From assembly GCF_025128055.1 (NCBI RefSeq), contig NZ_JAHLYS010000043.1:1-53754 (forward strand): a DNA stretch of 53,754 nucleotides. The letters run 5' to 3'. This DNA is from Synechococcus sp. CS-1329. GTDB taxonomy: Bacteria; Cyanobacteriota; Cyanobacteriia; PCC-6307; Cyanobiaceae. The position numbers were made by a program, and so were the translations under genes. The notes beneath the pieces were generated by a model, which made no database searches, had not been told where the DNA came from, and saw nothing but the letters and a program-made list of their open reading frames with translations. This document shows, piece by piece, positions 53,618 through 53,754 of this stretch; the stretch's first letter is position 1; each line of letters starts with the position of its first letter.

Positions 53618-53754
53618 GAGTTTGCTGAAAAACGAGCCCACGAGCCAGTTTTCCACAGGCATCAGTGGATTTCCGGCTCAAAAAGTCGGATCGGCGGCTA
53701 TCAGAGCCGCAAACTGCCCGATTTCGGCATCGTTGGCCTCTCTGCAAGACATTG
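53618..53754 (-). mobile_element. Probable end of an insertion sequence, cut by the window edge
   Basis: On the minus strand a reading frame enters from the right edge (MSCREANDAEIGQFAALIA ... DPTF, stop at 53678-53680). About 40 nt on comes GGGCTCGTTTTTCAGCAAACTC, ending near 53618. TTTTTCAGCA-type termini are common in IS5/IS1182-like elements, so this looks like transposase C-terminus plus terminal inverted repeat. The partner end is outside the window, so neither element nor family is proven. The base composition is AT-richer than upstream. Confidence 0.42.

Overview
The window is a dense, GC-rich piece of a cyanobacterial chromosome, most likely a picocyanobacterium of the Synechococcus/Cyanobium group. 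Oxygenic-phototroph genes point there: psbY, the CyanoP lipoprotein, the carotenoid isomerase crtH, the chlorophyll-cyclase subunit ycf54, a phycobilisome rod linker, the desaturase desA and type III glutamine synthetase (glnN). So do short intergenic gaps, many ATGA/GTGA overlaps and small conserved hypothetical genes. The species call is an inference from gene content.

Layout. 1-9.4 kb: tRNA-Lys(UUU), a gamma-carbonic-anhydrase-like protein, psbY coupled to trmFO, a secreted choloylglycine-hydrolase-type amidase, crtH, a response regulator lacking its phospho-acceptor, a Grx4/BolA pair and a PlsC-like acyltransferase. 9.4-21 kb: pdxJ-ycf54, a Nif11-like protein, a metallophosphatase and an overlapping recC-recB-recD operon. 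21-29.5 kb: glnN, a cupin, a DEAD-box RNA helicase with a palindrome in its leader, an ABC half-exporter and a ParB-like protein. 29.5-41.8 kb: an LCP protein, an FAD oxidoreductase, CyanoP, recR-lipA, an orphan rod linker, desA, acs, a DUF1350 protein and a PrxQ peroxiredoxin. 41.8-45.1 kb: an unusual accessory cluster with a double CDGSH iron-sulfur module fused to an orphan glutamate-synthase domain, a degenerate PfkB-like protein and a small coiled-coil protein, next to a palindrome-rich AT-richer region. 45.1-53.7 kb: a DEDDh exonuclease, an Na/Pi cotransporter, corA with a coupled mini-ORF, a second Nif11-like gene, a 1085-residue fusion of nucleotide-transporter-like membrane domain, HEAT-like repeats and a cyclic-nucleotide-binding domain, and what looks like the end of an insertion sequence at the right edge.

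Genes that probably work together: recC/B/D (double-strand-break repair) with recR nearby; Grx4 with BolA (iron-sulfur/redox); pdxJ with ycf54 by translational overlap only; recR with lipA by a GTGA overlap. No rRNA, CRISPR array or intact prophage is seen. The most interesting candidates are the transporter-HEAT-cNMP fusion, the CDGSH-glutamate-synthase fusion beside the pseudo-kinase, the Asp-less response regulator, and several small genes and start codons easily missed by automatic calling.
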